From the NCBI GenBank assembly GCA_964588725.1, contig CAZPQL010000022.1, positions 1 through 39,528 of the forward strand: a stretch of DNA of 39,528 nt. The letters are read 5' to 3'. Positions 21,977-30,824 of the stretch are shown piece by piece (the stretch's first letter is position 1; the number at the start of each line of letters is the position of its first letter). The notes beneath the pieces are model-generated. The model was not told where the DNA came from. It did not search any database and saw only the letters and a list, made by a program, of their open reading frames with translations. Origin of the DNA: UBA5972 sp964588725. GTDB lineage: Bacteria > Pseudomonadota > Alphaproteobacteria > Rhodobacterales > Rhodobacteraceae. Made by a program: the position numbers and the translations under genes.

Positions 21977-23626
21977 ATGGACGGCAACTACCCCTTTGAT
22001 TTGGGGCCGCATGTGTGGCCTGTTTCCACCCGGTCACCCGGCGCGCAATTGTGGTTTGATCGCGGGCTGAACTGGCTTTACGGCTTTAACCACGAAGAGG
22101 CGGTGCTGTGTTTTGAACGCGCCACGCAATTCGATCCCGGGCTTGGCATGGCGTGGTGGGGTATCGCCTATGCGTCTGGGCCGTTTTACAACATGCCATG
22201 GTGGACGTTTACGCTGGAAGAAAAGCAAGAAGCCACGGCAGTCAGTTACATGGCGACGCAAAAGGCTTTGGGGTGCGTCAAACAGTGTGGTGAAGTCGAG
22301 GCCGCGCTGATCACCGCGCTGAGCTTTCGCTACCCGGAAGACCATCTGGTCGAACCCTTTGAATTTGAAAACTGGGAATGGGATTACGCCGACGCTATGC
22401 GCAGCGTCTACGACCGTTTTCCCGACAATCTGAATGTCACGGCGCTTTGTGTCGAGGCCTTGATCAATCTGACGCCATGGAAGCTGTGGGATGTACACAC
22501 TGGCAAGGTCGCGCGCGGCACAGCCACGCTCGAAGCGCTTGATCTATTGGAAAAAGCCATGCCCGACGACGGATCAAGGCTGCATCAGGCGATCCTGCAT
22601 CTGTATATTCATGTTCTGGAAATGTCGGGTGAACCCGAGCGCGCGCTGCGGGCCGCTGATCTGATGTCCGGTCTGTCACCCGACGCGGGTCATATCGAAC
22701 ACATGCCGGGGCATATCTATGTGCTGTGCGGGCAATACCCCAAGGCAATTGCATGCAGTCACAAAGCAATAGCAGCAGACCGCAAATATCTTGCGTTTCG
22801 TGGGCCTCTTAATTTTTACACCACGTCACGTTGTCACGATCTGCATCTGCTGATGTACAGCGCCATGATGTCGGGTTGTTTGACCCCCGCTGTGAAAGCC
22901 GCCGAAGAAATCAAGCTAAGCCTGACGCCCGAGGTTCTGAGCACCAAAAAGAACCATATGGCGATCACGGTCGAGGGCTATTTCGCAACCCATATGCATG
23001 TGCTGGTGCGCTTTGGTCGCTGGCAGGACATTCTCGATCAACCGCTGCCGCCAAGCCCTGCGCTTTATGTGGTGACCACCGCCATGCATTTCTATGCACG
23101 CTGCGTGGCGCTGGCCAATCTGAAACGACTGGACGAGGCCCGGGTTGCAAGGCAGGATTTTCAGGCTGCTCTGGCGGCGGTGCCGCAGGACCGTTTATAT
23201 TTCAATAATCAGGCGCACGATATTCTGGCAGTCGCCACCGCGATGATGAGCGGCGAACTGGCCTATCACAGCGAAGATTACACTAGTGCGTTCGATCACT
23301 TGCGCCATGCCGTTTATCTGGATGATCATCTGTTTTACACGGAACCGTGGGCTTGGATGCATCCACCGCGCCACGCGCTGGGGGCACTGCTGCTGGAGCA
23401 GGGACACGTGGACGAAGCCGAAGCAGTCTATCGCGCCGACCTGGGGTTGGATCCTGTGATTCCGCGCTGTTGCCAACATCCCGGCAATATCTGGGCGCTG
23501 CACGGTCTGGCGGAATGCCAGCGGCGCCTTGGCAAAGATAACGCAGATACCCAAGCGCAGTTCGAGCGTGCGCAGGAACAGGCCGACACTGTAATCTCGT
23601 CGTCGTGTTGTTGTCGCGGCTCGTAA
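21977..23626 (+). CDS. cytosolic TPR-repeat protein with C-terminal cysteine cluster
   Basis: The product has 549 residues without signal peptide or membrane segments. It is helical throughout with TPR-like units (LNWLYGFNHEEAVLCFERATQFDPGLGMAWWGIAYA, DLMSGLSPDAGHIEHMPGHIYVLCGQYPKAIACSHKAI, LLEQGHVDEAEAVYRADLGLDP). The HIEHMPGHIY segment is a recurrent feature of this TPR group; the two His residues could bind a metal but that is speculation. The C-terminus is SSSCCCRGS, three adjacent cysteines just before the stop. I do not recognise a specific function. The stop lies one base from the convergent oppC stop. It starts 77 bases after pntB and may have its own promoter. Confidence 0.85.
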   Translation: MDGNYPFDLGPHVWPVSTRSPGAQLWFDRGLNWLYGFNHEEAVLCFERATQFDPGLGMAWWGIAYASGPFYNMPWWTFTLEEKQEATAVSYMATQKALGCVKQCGEVEAALITALSFRYPEDHLVEPFEFENWEWDYADAMRSVYDRFPDNLNVTALCVEALINLTPWKLWDVHTGKVARGTATLEALDLLEKAMPDDGSRLHQAILHLYIHVLEMSGEPERALRAADLMSGLSPDAGHIEHMPGHIYVLCGQYPKAIACSHKAIAADRKYLAFRGPLNFYTTSRCHDLHLLMYSAMMSGCLTPAVKAAEEIKLSLTPEVLSTKKNHMAITVEGYFATHMHVLVRFGRWQDILDQPLPPSPALYVVTTAMHFYARCVALANLKRLDEARVARQDFQAALAAVPQDRLYFNNQAHDILAVATAMMSGELAYHSEDYTSAFDHLRHAVYLDDHLFYTEPWAWMHPPRHALGALLLEQGHVDEAEAVYRADLGLDPVIPRCCQHPGNIWALHGLAECQRRLGKDNADTQAQFERAQEQADTVISSSCCCRGS

Positions 23627-23627
23627 G

Positions 23628-24548
23628 TTAACGACCGCGAATACGCGGATCCAGCGCGTCGCGCAGCCCGTCACCCATGTAGTTCACGGACAGCACGGTC
23701 AGCGAAATCGCCAGACCCGGGTAGATCACCCGCTCGGGCGACAGTGTCATGAAATTGGTGCTGTCAAACAACAGCCGTCCCCATGTGGGAAAATCCGACG
23801 GAAAGCCAAGGCCAAGGAACGATAACGCGCTTTCGGTGATGATGGCGTTGGCAATACCAAGTGTCGCGGACACCATGATGGGCGACATCACGTTTGGCAG
23901 GATGTGCCGCAGGATCATCCGGTAAGGCGGCGTGCCGATTGACTTGGCCGCCAGCACGAATTCCTGTTCCTTCAACGCCAGAACGTCACCGCGCACGATA
24001 CGCGCGGTGTTCATCCAGCTGGTAACGCCAATTGCCGTCACGATCAGAATGAAAATCCCGGTTTCAGGGCCGAACAGGTTACGCAGTGAATCGCGAAACA
24101 GCATCACCATGACCAGCAACAGCGGCAATAGTGGCAGCGCAAGAAACAAGTCGGTAAATCGCATCAGTATCCCGTCGATGCGTTTGAAATATCCGGCCAG
24201 AACGCCCACCAATGTGCCCAGAAACAAAGCCAGCGACATAGCCACCAAACCAACGCTCAACGACACTTGTCCGCCCGCCAAAACCTGCGCCAGCGCATCG
24301 CGCCCCAATTGGTCGGTGCCCATGGGGTGTAGCAGGCTCGGTCCCTGGTTCTTGGCCCGGATATCGATGAAATTGGCGTCCAGCGTCCACAGGAACGGCC
24401 CGACGAACACTGCCAGTGATACGAAAATAAAAAACCACATACCGATCACGGCACCGCGGTGAGTTTTGAACTGGTCCCACACATCGAGCCATTGCGAACG
24501 GGCAGGCCGGTCGTGCTGCACCATGTCTGCGACGGTTGAATCAGTCAT
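23628..24548 (-). CDS. oppC: peptide-type ABC transporter permease, OppC/DppC family
   Basis: The product has 306 residues and about six membrane helices. The N-terminal OppC_N helix (GAVIGMWFFIFVSLAVFVGPFLW) is followed by the BPD_transp_1 domain. The EAA loop that docks onto the ATPases is visible as EQEFVLAAKSIGTPPYRMILRHILPNVMSPIMV. The ATG at 24548 overlaps the oppB stop by eight bases (ATGACTGA); a longer frame to 24590 would bury it deeper in oppB and lacks support. It is the last gene of the transporter operon. Confidence 0.94.
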   Translation of the reverse strand: MTDSTVADMVQHDRPARSQWLDVWDQFKTHRGAVIGMWFFIFVSLAVFVGPFLWTLDANFIDIRAKNQGPSLLHPMGTDQLGRDALAQVLAGGQVSLSVGLVAMSLALFLGTLVGVLAGYFKRIDGILMRFTDLFLALPLLPLLLVMVMLFRDSLRNLFGPETGIFILIVTAIGVTSWMNTARIVRGDVLALKEQEFVLAAKSIGTPPYRMILRHILPNVMSPIMVSATLGIANAIITESALSFLGLGFPSDFPTWGRLLFDSTNFMTLSPERVIYPGLAISLTVLSVNYMGDGLRDALDPRIRGR

Positions 24549-25566
24549 AGCGAATCCTCGGATCAAGGATGCCGTAAAGGATATCGGCAATCAGATTGAA
24601 GAACACGATCAGCACCGCAAATATGAACGTCAGCGTTTGCACCAGCGGAATGTCAGCCCCCTGAATGCCAATGATCAACAATTGGCCCAGCCCGTTTACC
24701 TTGAATACCTGTTCCGTAATGATTGCACCGCCAAACACCTGCGGTATCCCCAGCGCGATCACGGTCACCACGGGGATCAACGAATTGCGCAACACATGCA
24801 CCAGCAAAACCACGTTTTCGGTCAGCCCTTTGGCGCGCGCGGTACGTACATAGTCAAGACCGAGGTTATCCAGCATAGACGCACGCATGAACCGGCTGAT
24901 CTGCGCGGCGTTGAACAGCGCCAGAACAAAGACCGGCATCACCATTTGCCGAACCTGATAACCAAAACTGGCCAGATCGGTGACTTTGTGGGTTGTGTCA
25001 TAGATCGAAGGGAACCAGAAAAAACTGTCGGTCGGCACGATGGTGGAAAAAATCACGATCAGCAAAACGCCGGTGAAAAACGTCGGCACGGAAAAGCCGA
25101 TCATCGAAATGAACGTGCCCAACTGGTCGAACCAGCTATATTGATTGTAGGCCGAAAATACGCCAATGGGGATGGCGATCAATACACCGACCACATAAGA
25201 CATGCCGACCACCCACAGGGTTTGTGGCATACGCTCGACGATCAGATCGACCACGGGCGAACGCGTAGCCCAGCTGGTGACCCGCAGGCGGTCGCCGTCA
25301 CCGATGGTGACATTGAACCATTGCTCGAAAACGTTCAGCGGTTCGTTGATGAAAAACTGCACCAGCCATTTGAAATAGCGGATATGTATCGGTTGCCCCA
25401 GACCAAGGCTTTCGCGAATTTGTGCGCGGACTTCGGGAGGAATCGTCAGCGGCAGGTTGCCGGTTGGATCGTTTGGTGCCAGATCAAGCAGCAGGAAAAT
25501 GATCAGGCTGATGAACAAAAGCGTAGGTATGGTAAAAAACACGCGTCTGATGGTGTAGTTTAACAT
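24541..25566 (-). CDS. oppB: peptide-type ABC transporter permease, OppB/DppB family
   Basis: The product has 341 residues with six expected membrane helices, starting MLNYTIRRVFFTIPTLLFISLIIFLLLDLAPNDP, the typical DppB N-terminus with its conserved PGDP-like end altered to PNDP. The cytoplasmic EAA loop is RASMLDNLGLDYVRTARAKGLTENVVLLVHVLRNSLIPVV. It forms the inner-membrane pore with OppC. A strong non-T-tailed stem-loop in the 109-base gap upstream separates it from the binding-protein gene and likely lowers permease expression relative to it. Confidence 0.94.
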   Translation of the reverse strand: MLNYTIRRVFFTIPTLLFISLIIFLLLDLAPNDPTGNLPLTIPPEVRAQIRESLGLGQPIHIRYFKWLVQFFINEPLNVFEQWFNVTIGDGDRLRVTSWATRSPVVDLIVERMPQTLWVVGMSYVVGVLIAIPIGVFSAYNQYSWFDQLGTFISMIGFSVPTFFTGVLLIVIFSTIVPTDSFFWFPSIYDTTHKVTDLASFGYQVRQMVMPVFVLALFNAAQISRFMRASMLDNLGLDYVRTARAKGLTENVVLLVHVLRNSLIPVVTVIALGIPQVFGGAIITEQVFKVNGLGQLLIIGIQGADIPLVQTLTFIFAVLIVFFNLIADILYGILDPRIRYD

Positions 25567-25635
25567 TGGCAGCGCCTTGATTCATGGGCCTCAAGCCGCG
25601 GGATGAAACCATTGCCCACCCCGCGGTGTAATTGC

Positions 25636-25660
25636 CCGCCCCGGCAATTATCCGGGGCGG
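25636..25660. promoter_or_regulatory. intercistronic stem-loop behind the binding-protein gene
   Basis: A perfect nine-base stem (CCGCCCCGG at 25636-25644, CCGGGGCGG at 25652-25660) with a seven-base loop lies 15 bases after the substrate-binding protein stop. There is no T run. In ABC operons such hairpins commonly protect the binding-protein part of the mRNA from 3' decay. Confidence 0.65.
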
Positions 25661-25675
25661 CCGATTTGTCAGAAC

Positions 25676-27376
25676 TTAGTTGCGCGACCAATCCGCAGCA
25701 TTCCAGGTTTCGCTGTCCCACACGTTCATGCGAACGCCTGCCAGCGTATTGGCGTGTGCAGACACAGAACCACGGTGAACCAGTGGGATCATCGCACCGG
25801 CCTGCATCAGCATGTCGTTCATCGACTTGGCAAGGCGCGCCCGGTCGTCGATGTCTGCTGTGCCGGCCATTTCCGAGACCAAAGCATCATACGCAGGGTC
25901 GCAGTAACGGGGCATGTTATTGCCCAACCAGTTGTTGCCCGGATTAGGAATTTCCGAACAAACCCAGCCGCCCATATAGGCCTCTGGATCGGTGCCATTG
26001 AAGTTGTTGGTGTACATTTCAATGTCAGCAAACAGTTTCTGGTACGTGTCCGGCGAAGACTGATCGCCACCAAAGAACACACCGGCCGAGATATTCTTCA
26101 GCTCGGTTTCGACGCCGATTTCGCTCCACCACTGTTTGATCAGGGCTTGTGTATCCTGACGCACGGCGTTGGTTGACGTCTGGTACAGGATCGACAGACG
26201 CACGCCGTCTTTGGCGCGCACCCCGTCTGAACCTTTGGCCCAACCCGCTGCATCCAGAATGGCGTTTGCTTTGGCAATATCCTGAACCAGACACGCGTCG
26301 TTGGCGGTCGAGTTATAGATCGCAGGTGCGGGCAACACGTTACATGTTGCTTTACCGGCTTCACCGTAACCCACTTCTGCCAACGTGTTGCGATCGATCG
26401 CAAGACTAAGGGCTTCACGCACTTTGGCGTCCGTCAGGAAGGGGTGTGGACCACCATCAACCGTTGACCGATTGTCACCAAGCGCCGCATCCGGATTGGT
26501 CAGGTTGACCATCAACCGTTCCACGCCGGTGCCAAATGCGGACACAACGGTGCCTTTACCGGCAGAAGCCATTTGCGCCAGAATTGCAGGATCGATCTGC
26601 AGGTTCCAGGCGTAATCAAACTCGCCGGTTTCAAGAACTGAACGTGCCGCAGCTGCTGCGTCTCCACCACCCTTAAAGGTCAGGCTGGCAAAATGCGGCA
26701 GGCTTGCATCGCGGTAGTGCTCGTTGGCAACCATGGTCACAACGTCATTGGCGCGAAATTCCGACACAGTAAATGGACCGGTCCCAATGGGGCCAAAGTT
26801 TTGCGCCGTGCATTCCGGTGCGCTTGCACCAACACAATCAGCAAACTGTGCTGCTTGGATGATCGGGCTTTGACCGCCAACAAACGGGCCGTAAGGAAAC
26901 GGTTTTGGTTTGGAGAACGTGACTTTAACAGTCAAATCGTCAACGGCTTCGACATTGGCGACATCAGCAAAGTTTGCCAATTGTGCGCAACCACCGTCGG
27001 GTGCCATGCAGTATCCAGCGGTAAACACAGCGTCATTGGCCGTGAATGCGCTACCGTCGGACCACTTGATGCCCGGGGTGATTTTCCAGGTGATCGATGT
27101 CAGATCTTCGGAAATACCGCCGTTGGCCACTGTGGGAATTTCATCCACCAGCCAAGGCACAAGCGCACCATTTTCGTCGTAGCGCGCCAGAGGTTCGATC
27201 ACCAGCGCAGACGCGTCAATGTCCTTTGTTCCGCCCGAAAGAAACGGGTTCAGAATGGACACCGCTTGCCAGTAGATGATGTTGAGGTGCCCATCGTCAC
27301 CCCGACCGGCTTGCGCCGTCACCGGAGTCAGCGCCAGTGCCGCCGCTGCCCCTATTAATGTTGATCTTATTCTCAT
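25676..27376 (-). CDS. peptide-type ABC transporter substrate-binding protein (SBP family 5)
   Basis: The product has 566 residues. A Sec signal peptide (MRIRSTLIGAAAALALTPVTAQA) exports it to the periplasm. The family-5 body shows the conserved LVPWLVDE, ITWKITPGIKWSDGSAFTANDAVFT, VREALSLAIDRNTLAEVGYGEAGKA and GPFTVSEF segments. It captures the ligand for OppBCDF. Ligand class (peptide, opine, or N-acyl amino acid) cannot be read from sequence, but the divergent M20 amidohydrolases suggest acylated or dipeptide-like compounds. The ATG follows AAGGAGAAAG. Confidence 0.93.
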   Translation of the reverse strand: MRIRSTLIGAAAALALTPVTAQAGRGDDGHLNIIYWQAVSILNPFLSGGTKDIDASALVIEPLARYDENGALVPWLVDEIPTVANGGISEDLTSITWKITPGIKWSDGSAFTANDAVFTAGYCMAPDGGCAQLANFADVANVEAVDDLTVKVTFSKPKPFPYGPFVGGQSPIIQAAQFADCVGASAPECTAQNFGPIGTGPFTVSEFRANDVVTMVANEHYRDASLPHFASLTFKGGGDAAAAARSVLETGEFDYAWNLQIDPAILAQMASAGKGTVVSAFGTGVERLMVNLTNPDAALGDNRSTVDGGPHPFLTDAKVREALSLAIDRNTLAEVGYGEAGKATCNVLPAPAIYNSTANDACLVQDIAKANAILDAAGWAKGSDGVRAKDGVRLSILYQTSTNAVRQDTQALIKQWWSEIGVETELKNISAGVFFGGDQSSPDTYQKLFADIEMYTNNFNGTDPEAYMGGWVCSEIPNPGNNWLGNNMPRYCDPAYDALVSEMAGTADIDDRARLAKSMNDMLMQAGAMIPLVHRGSVSAHANTLAGVRMNVWDSETWNAADWSRN

Positions 27377-27434
27377 CGGTCTTTCTCCTTGTTGTTGAGC
27401 TCGTTTTGTCCTCGTACGTGCGGTTTATCCCGCA

Positions 27435-28418
27435 TCAATTGGCTTTATTGACTAAATGGCAGGCAACAAACCGGCCGCCGCCCTGATCGGTGTATTCGGG
27501 ATCCTCGATTTTGCAGATTTCCATGACATGCGGGCAACGCGTGCAAAAGTTGCACCCCAGCGGCGGGTTTGCCGGGCTGGGGACGTCACCCTGTAAAATG
27601 ATGCGCGCGTGCGAGTCGTCGCCGCCCGGATTGATTTCGGGCACCGCGGATAGCAACGCCTGTGTATAGGGGTGCAGCGGGTCGCTATAAAGTGCGTCTC
27701 GGGGCGCGAGTTCAACGATTTTTCCCAGATACATCACCGCCACGCGGTTCGCCAAATGGCGCACCATCGATAGGTCGTGACTGATGAACAGATAGGTCAG
27801 CCCGAATTTGTCCTGCAAATCCTCCAGCAAATTGACCACCTGCGCCTGAATCGATACATCGAGCGCCGCGATAGGCTCGTCGCAGACAATGAATTTCGGG
27901 TTGAGCGCCAAAGCGCGGGCGATGCCGATGCGCTGGCGCTGGCCGCCGGAAAATTCATGTGGGAAACGACGAACGAAGTCACGGCTCAGGCCCACCGCAT
28001 CCATCAGTTCAAGTACACGCGCCTGCCGCTCGGTTTTGCTCAGGTCCATGTGTTCGACCATGGGTTCCGAGATGATTGCGCTGACGGTCATACGTGGGTT
28101 CAGGCTGGCTTGCGGGTCCTGGAAAATCATTTGCATTTCCGGGCGCAGCTTACGCAGTTCGTGGCCACCAAGTCCGGCGATTTCGACACCGTTCAAATTT
28201 ATGTCACCGTCCGTCACGTCGTAGAGGCGCAGAATTGCGCGGCCGGCCGTAGACTTGCCGCATCCCGATTCTCCCACCAGACCAAGCGTTTCGCCCTCGC
28301 GAATTTCAAAGCTGATTCCGTCCACCGCTTTGACCTCGCCGACGCGGCGCTGCAGCAGTCCGCGAAAAATCGGAAAGTGCATTTTCAGGTTTTCCACGCT
28401 GACCATTGTTGCTGCCAT
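27435..28418 (-). CDS. oppF: peptide-type ABC transporter ATP-binding protein, OppF/DppF family
   Basis: The product has 327 residues. It has Walker A GLVGESGCGKSTAGRAI, Q-loop MIFQDPQASLNPRMTVSAII, signature FSGGQRQRIGIARALA, Walker B FIVCDEPIAALDVS and switch LFISHDLSMV. The C-terminal oligopeptide-transporter extension contains the cysteine-rich GCNFCTRCPHVMEIC, which in this family can bind an Fe-S cluster. The ATG at 28418 shares its first base with the oppD stop (TAATG). A longer frame to 28454 has no family match. Confidence 0.94.
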   Translation of the reverse strand: MAATMVSVENLKMHFPIFRGLLQRRVGEVKAVDGISFEIREGETLGLVGESGCGKSTAGRAILRLYDVTDGDINLNGVEIAGLGGHELRKLRPEMQMIFQDPQASLNPRMTVSAIISEPMVEHMDLSKTERQARVLELMDAVGLSRDFVRRFPHEFSGGQRQRIGIARALALNPKFIVCDEPIAALDVSIQAQVVNLLEDLQDKFGLTYLFISHDLSMVRHLANRVAVMYLGKIVELAPRDALYSDPLHPYTQALLSAVPEINPGGDDSHARIILQGDVPSPANPPLGCNFCTRCPHVMEICKIEDPEYTDQGGGRFVACHLVNKAN

Positions 28419-29428
28419 TACGCCGCCCTGTTTTTGACGGGCGTCCAGAAACACGCCACGTCGTGACTATTGTCTGACCGCACCAAAGGCGGGTTTTCCT
28501 GCACACACCGGTCCATGACGTGGTGGCAGCGAAGCCGGAAAGGACAGGCGGTGGGCTGCGCATCCAATGCAGGAGGCTGCCCTTCGATCGAGCGCAATCT
28601 TTCGGCGCGGTCGCCGGTCACCGACGGCAGTGTTTCAAGCAGCGCGCGCGTGTAGGGGTGGCGCGGATTGGTGAACAGCTCCTTGACTTCGGCCATTTCC
28701 ACGACCTGTCCGCCGTACATGACCATGACCCTGTCGGCGATTCCGGCAATCACGCCCAGATCGTGGGTGATCCAGACAATCGCCATGCCAAGTTTGCGGC
28801 GCAGATCTTTGATCAATTCCAATATCTGCGCCTGAATGGTTACATCAAGCGCCGTTGTCGGTTCATCGGCGATCAGCACTTTGGGATCACATGCCAGCGC
28901 GATGGCGATCATCACGCGCTGGCGCATACCGCCGGAAAACTGGTGCGGATAATCCTTAAGCCGCGACGCGGCATCGGGAATGCCAACCAGTTCCAATAAT
29001 TCAGCAGCGCGCAGGCGGGCTTCGCGTTTGGCCAGACCCATATGCTTGCGCAAGGGTTCGGTCAGTTGAAATCCCACGGTGAATACCGGATTGAGCGACG
29101 TCATCGGATCCTGAAACACGAAACCGATTCTCGCGCCGCGAATGTCGCGCAGTTCGGTCTCTGACATGGCCAGAATATCGTGTCCCTCGAACATCACCTT
29201 GCCGGAACGGATTTCGGCGGGCGGCATGGGCAAAAGTCCGATCAGCGACATCATAGTGACCGATTTGCCCGACCCGCTTTCGCCGACGACGCCCAGCAAT
29301 TCACCCGGAGCCAACGTGAAACTGACCGAATTGACTGCGTGGACATCACCGCCGCGCGTCGCGAACACGGTTTTCAGATCAGTGACATCCAGAATTGGTG
29401 CAGTGTTTTCGATCGGCCCGTCGGCCAT
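28418..29428 (-). CDS. oppD: peptide-type ABC transporter ATP-binding protein, OppD/DppD family
   Basis: The product has about 336 residues: Walker A GVVGESGSGKSVTMMSL, Q-loop FVFQDPMTSLNPVFTVG, signature FSGGMRQRVMIAIALA, Walker B VLIADEPTTALDVT, switch VWITHDLGVI, and a C-terminal CPFRLRCHHVMDRC cysteine region. The start is uncertain: ATG 29428 sits behind a G-rich Shine-Dalgarno-like tract, with ATGs at 29449 and 29455 as alternatives. It is the first gene of the five-gene transporter operon and divergent from the M20 amidohydrolase genes. Confidence 0.9.
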   Translation of the reverse strand: MADGPIENTAPILDVTDLKTVFATRGGDVHAVNSVSFTLAPGELLGVVGESGSGKSVTMMSLIGLLPMPPAEIRSGKVMFEGHDILAMSETELRDIRGARIGFVFQDPMTSLNPVFTVGFQLTEPLRKHMGLAKREARLRAAELLELVGIPDAASRLKDYPHQFSGGMRQRVMIAIALACDPKVLIADEPTTALDVTIQAQILELIKDLRRKLGMAIVWITHDLGVIAGIADRVMVMYGGQVVEMAEVKELFTNPRHPYTRALLETLPSVTGDRAERLRSIEGQPPALDAQPTACPFRLRCHHVMDRCVQENPPLVRSDNSHDVACFWTPVKNRAA

Positions 29429-29552
29429 AGGCAACCCCCCCAGATTCATGTCCATCGTTTGCGCACCAAAGCAGTCCCGGCGCGAAATCTGTTCATTATG
29501 TCGCAGGTAAGCACGAAAAACCGCAAGCGGCAACATGGATTTAACCAATTGA

Positions 29553-29581
29553 TCAACTTTCGTGGCGTCAGCGAAAGTTGA
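29553..29581. promoter_or_regulatory. perfect inverted repeat in the oppD/argE-like divergent promoter
   Basis: TCAACTTTCG at 29553-29562 and CGAAAGTTGA at 29572-29581 are perfect reverse complements with a nine-base spacer. The element is just upstream of a possible promoter for the rightward genes and about 125 bases from oppD. Its symmetry and position suit an operator that controls both divergent units. No regulator gene is adjacent. Confidence 0.55.
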
Positions 29582-29594
29582 CCCGCGCAGGCGC

Positions 29595-29623
29595 TTGACG
29601 TTCGCGAGCGGCTGGCACAATCT
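29595..29623 (+). promoter_or_regulatory. possible promoter of the M20 amidohydrolase genes
   Basis: TTGACG at 29595-29600 and CAATCT at 29618-29623 are 17 bases apart and lie 27 bases before the ATG at 29650. The -35 box is near consensus; the -10 box is weak. It starts 14 bases after the inverted repeat. Confidence 0.4.
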
Positions 29624-29649
29624 GCCAGTATCCAAATTCGGGGAAAATT

Positions 29650-30813
29650 ATGGGGCTGGAGCTTAACCCTCGGGAAATGCTTGAAAAGCTGGTGTCATTT
29701 CCCAGTGTATCCAGCGCGAGCAACCTGCCGATTATCGATTTTATCGCAGACTACCTGATGTCGCATGGGGTCAAATCGCATCGCGTTTTTGACGAAACCG
29801 GCCAAAAGGCCAACCTGTACGCGCATATCGGCCCGCAGGTGGACGGCGGTGTCATTCTGTCAGGCCACACCGACGTTGTACCCGTGGACGGCCAGAACTG
29901 GAGCAGCGATCCCTTTACGGTGGAGGAGCGCGACGGCAAATTGTATGGTCGCGGCACTTGCGACATGAAAGGGTTTGACGCGCTGGCACTGGCAGCGGTG
30001 CCCGCGATGCAAAGCGCGAACCTGAAACGCCCGATTCAGATCGCCATGTCGTATGACGAAGAAGTCGGCTGTATCGGCGCACCTTTCATGATCGACAAAA
30101 TGCGCGAGCACCTGCCCAAAGCGGCGGCGGTGATTGTTGGTGAACCATCGATGATGAATGTGGTCACCGCGCACAAAGGCGCGGTTGGCATGGAAACCCA
30201 TGTGCATGGTTTTGAGGTCCATTCATCACTGATGCACAGGGGCGTATCGGCGACGATGACGGCGGCGCGCCTTATCGAATGGCTGCGCTTGCGCACGATG
30301 GAAAACATGGCCGCCACACCCAACGATATCGACGCTATGTTCGAACCACCGTTTACCACGCTGCACGTCGGTGTGCTGCAAGGCGGCACAGCGGGAAATA
30401 TCACCGCCAAAGACTGCACTTTCTCAACCGACATCCGCTGCCCGGCCTCGCAGGATGCGCAGGACTGGTATGCGAAATACATGGATTATGTACGTGAAAT
30501 CCAAGCCGAAATCCAAGAAATCCGCCCCGAAGCCAAGATCGTGGTCACGCCGCGCATGGCCAACCCGGCTTTGAAACCCGAAACCGACGGCGCGTCGGAA
30601 ACGCTGGTGCGCGCGCTGACCGGCGACAATGGCACCCATGTGGTGTCCTACGGCACCGAAGGAGGGCAGTTTCAGGAACGCGGCTATTCGGTGGTGGTCT
30701 GCGGCCCCGGCTCGATCGAACAGGCGCACCAGCCCGACGAATTTATCAGTATTGATCAATTCAAAGCCGGCGCTGCCTTTGTAGACCGCCTGATATCCCA
30801 TCTCAGCACCTAG
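29650..30813 (+). CDS. argE: M20 family deacetylase, ArgE (acetylornithine deacetylase)-like
   Basis: The product has 387 residues. M20 metal-site motifs are LSGHTDVVPVDGQNW, GRGTCDMKGFDALAL (bridging Asp) and YDEEVGCIGAP (general base Glu). The dimerisation domain holds GAVGMETHVHGFEVHSS, and GPGSIEQAHQPDEF carries the last His ligand. Full-length compared with ArgE. It hydrolyses an N-acyl amino acid, classically N-acetylornithine. Its place beside a peptide-type transporter and a second M20 enzyme suggests a catabolic N-acyl-amino-acid deacylase rather than, or besides, arginine synthesis. Eleven bases separate it from the next gene. Confidence 0.88.
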   Translation: MGLELNPREMLEKLVSFPSVSSASNLPIIDFIADYLMSHGVKSHRVFDETGQKANLYAHIGPQVDGGVILSGHTDVVPVDGQNWSSDPFTVEERDGKLYGRGTCDMKGFDALALAAVPAMQSANLKRPIQIAMSYDEEVGCIGAPFMIDKMREHLPKAAAVIVGEPSMMNVVTAHKGAVGMETHVHGFEVHSSLMHRGVSATMTAARLIEWLRLRTMENMAATPNDIDAMFEPPFTTLHVGVLQGGTAGNITAKDCTFSTDIRCPASQDAQDWYAKYMDYVREIQAEIQEIRPEAKIVVTPRMANPALKPETDGASETLVRALTGDNGTHVVSYGTEGGQFQERGYSVVVCGPGSIEQAHQPDEFISIDQFKAGAAFVDRLISHLST

Positions 30814-30824
30814 GAGACTATGCC

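Noticed and set aside
20577..22037. Long open frame (486 codons) on the minus strand opposite pntB
   Set aside because: Low-complexity His/Arg/Asp-rich translation opposite a well-conserved gene; no domain seen.
24466..25563. Plus-strand open frame of 365 codons opposite oppB
   Set aside because: Very high His, Asp, Asn, Gln content and no family pattern; oppB on the other strand is certain.
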